DNA from: Paenibacillus terricola
GTDB lineage: Bacteria > Bacillota > Bacilli > Paenibacillales > Paenibacillaceae
Assembly (NCBI RefSeq): GCF_014779765.1
Contig: NZ_JACXZA010000006.1
Span: forward strand, 62,001-126,000
Reading direction: 5' to 3'
Length of the DNA stretch: 64,000 bases
The translations under genes and the position numbers were made by a program. Under the pieces are notes generated by a model. It saw nothing but the letters and a program-made list of their open reading frames with translations. It was not told the origin of the DNA and searched no databases. Shown one piece after another: positions 62,258 through 64,000 of the stretch (its first letter is position 1; every line of letters starts with the position of its first letter).

Positions 62258-64000
62258 TTATGCTATTTGATTAGATAAGAATCGATGAATGACAATACAG
62301 CGAAGGAGCAGTCTCATATCCGGATCGAAGGCCAGTTCCGGCCCTAGTTTTCCTCTTACTTTATCCAGCGATTTGAGCATTTGTTGTTGGTTCAATAAGC
62401 CCGCAACTCGGCTATCACGACTTATCGCTTCAAGCTCTTCTACGAATCGGTCCCAGTCCGGCAGAATTCGATGAACCCAATCCGAGGCTTGAATGCCTCT
62501 GGTACGCTGATTCAATCGAATCTGATCGGGAAGCCGATCCTTCATCGCTCTTCGAATTAATGCACGATCCATCCCTTGCTGCACATATTGCTCGAGCGGT
62601 ACAGACAAGCAGAATTGAACAACTCGCGGATCGATCGTTGGATCACGCTCCAAGACCCCGAGCCGAAGCGATAGCTTCGTCGCAACCGTGCCCTGCATAC
62701 TACTGACCGACGGCACATTGAAGTATCGCATCCGTTCATCCCTGATGTCCTGTGAGAAACCATTGATTCCAACATCAGATGACTTTAACCGCTCGAATAC
62801 TTTAGTCGATCTAGCGAAGTCCGGATGAATCAGCTGCGGATCTTCTGAAGCCGTTCCTCTTGATTGGATTTTCTCCAATATCGGCATAGCCAGCCTACTA
62901 ACGATTGGAACAAGCTGTTTCCTACCCATTCCCATAATTCTTCCGAAGTGCTTAAGCTCTTGGTTTAATCTCATGAAGCGGAACTGTTTCAATAGGTAGG
63001 CATAATAATGAACAGCGGATCCCCAGGAGATCGTATGATTACCTCTACCGCCGGTAAGAAGAATGCCAACATCTTGTCGAGCCGCTTCTTCACATATACC
63101 TTTTGCCCAGAACGAGTTTTCACCGAATTTATAAGGCATCTCCATCAGACTGAGCCAATCGTCGATCTCGGTGTATGAACTCTTCTCCGGAAAGTTTAGA
63201 TAATGATCAGAGATATTGCTTCCGACATGACGAACGGTCTCATGTATGTAAGGACGTTCATCCGCCAGTCGGCCTCTTGAGGTCCAGTCGACAAAATCAT
63301 CCGGCGGAATATAGCTGAAGGTATGTAACGTTCGATTAACACCATTCAACTCTCGAGCTGCTAAGCTAACAACGGATCCAGAATCAAGCCCTCCACTCAA
63401 ATGGGCTCCAATCTGCCGATTCGTGCGAAGCTTCGATTTGACCGCCTGTGAGAATACATCGAGAAAAGCTTCTTCATATTCCCCGTCTGAACGCAGCTTT
63501 AGAGGCTCCGGAAGCACAAAACTTGCGTAACGAGAAACCGTTAGATTACCTGCGACGAATGTAAATCGGTGAGCGGGCGGAAGCTGATCTATATCTTCAT
63601 AGACGGTTTCGCCACAATCCACGGAATCCAAAACAATGGGAATCGCCAGATATTGCGCCAGCCAAGATTCACGAATTGTCCCTCGAACTCCCTGCAGTCG
63701 AAGCAACGGCCGAATCATAGTCGAGAAGGCAAATTGATTCGAAGTTCGCGTATAGTACAATGTACGATTGCCAAAATGATCACGGGCCCCAAACATCGTC
63801 TGCGTACGCTGATCCCATATGACAAACGCATAATCGCCAATCATATATCGCGGAGCATTCGCTCCCCACTTCTGATAAGAGAGTAGGATCAGCTCGCAAT
63901 CGGATATGAAGATGCGACGAGCAGCCGATACTCCCAGCCGTTCGCACAGCTCCTCCCGATTATCCAGAATGACATCCGCTGTTATCACAAGCCCACTACT
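62258..64000 (-). CDS. Lasso peptide cyclase, asparagine synthetase-like (5' end off window)
   Basis: ATP-dependent macrolactam synthetase that closes the ring. The visible 580 codons run off the window edge in frame, so the N-terminal glutaminase-like residues are cut. The PP-loop for ATP is GAHLSGGLDSGSVVSLAA, and the C-terminal region has MDRALIRRAMKDRLPDQIRL. It precedes the precursor gene by 30 bp. Order C-A-K-B1-B2-D is consistent with one transcript. Confidence 0.9.
   Translation of the reverse strand, partial: SSGLVITADVILDNREELCERLGVSAARRIFISDCELILLSYQKWGANAPRYMIGDYAFVIWDQRTQTMFGARDHFGNRTLYYTRTSNQFAFSTMIRPLLRLQGVRGTIRESWLAQYLAIPIVLDSVDCGETVYEDIDQLPPAHRFTFVAGNLTVSRYASFVLPEPLKLRSDGEYEEAFLDVFSQAVKSKLRTNRQIGAHLSGGLDSGSVVSLAARELNGVNRTLHTFSYIPPDDFVDWTSRGRLADERPYIHETVRHVGSNISDHYLNFPEKSSYTEIDDWLSLMEMPYKFGENSFWAKGICEEAARQDVGILLTGGRGNHTISWGSAVHYYAYLLKQFRFMRLNQELKHFGRIMGMGRKQLVPIVSRLAMPILEKIQSRGTASEDPQLIHPDFARSTKVFERLKSSDVGINGFSQDIRDERMRYFNVPSVSSMQGTVATKLSLRLGVLERDPTIDPRVVQFCLSVPLEQYVQQGMDRALIRRAMKDRLPDQIRLNQRTRGIQASDWVHRILPDWDRFVEELEAISRDSRVAGLLNQQQMLKSLDKVRGKLGPELAFDPDMRLLLRCIVIHRFLSNQIA

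Overview
The window looks like a chromosomal segment of a spore-forming member of the Bacillales, most likely Paenibacillus or a close relative. The grounds are a GerA/GerB/GerC germinant-receptor operon, an H-type small acid-soluble spore protein, a KatX-like catalase, CIRCE-controlled groESL, Leu T-box leaders, an SLH-anchored wall protein, a GlpP antiterminator, and a kinase-containing lasso peptide cluster of the paeninodin type. Most genes to about 47 kb are on the minus strand. There are no rRNA or tRNA genes, phages, intact insertion sequences or CRISPR arrays.

Region by region: 1-8.5 kb is accessory DNA. It holds a TetR/MFS efflux pair with four related operators, an SDR-MerR pair with a textbook MerR promoter, and an arsR-MATE-gshF operon with two ATCAA-N6-TTGAT operators. 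From 8.5 to 20.9 kb is mostly conserved core: groESL, the ger operon, tatA/tatC, molybdenum cofactor genes with 5-formyl-THF cyclo-ligase, and an ABC-F ATPase. From 21 to 31.2 kb is a glycerol-phosphate module: a 1717-residue SLH-anchored glycerophosphodiesterase, Ugp-like ABC uptake genes, a HAD phosphatase and GlpP, with a terminator-like leader in front of the HAD gene. From 31.3 to 38.6 kb lie the catalase, a DnaA-box cluster, a methyltransferase with a duplicated 5' end, leuA behind two complete tandem T-box leaders, and an AT-rich orphan dTDP-glucose dehydratase gene.

From 38.6 to 45.4 kb the thiL-tsaE-tsaB-rimI-tsaD operon is followed by a YitT protein, a half-size thioredoxin-reductase-like protein and spore proteins. 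From 45.5 to 51.6 kb are a solute-binding lipoprotein, an AraC regulator, and non-homologous end-joining genes (ku plus separate ligase and polymerase genes). From 51.7 to 57.4 kb are an M23 peptidase, a bactofilin, an ABC-2 exporter and two small PilZ-like proteins. From 57.4 kb to the edge is a lasso peptide cluster (cyclase, precursor, kinase, RRE, peptidase, exporter) that runs on into an LCP-family gene whose only plausible start is ATT.

The most unusual items are the lasso precursor with a predicted 40-residue core, the arsR-MATE-gshF operon, the DnaA-box cluster away from oriC, the tandem Leu T-boxes, and a GATAC-N5-GTATC motif shared by three loci. Starts were chosen from visible Shine-Dalgarno sequences and are often GTG or TTG. 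Function calls rest on recognition of motifs and family knowledge; no searches were run.
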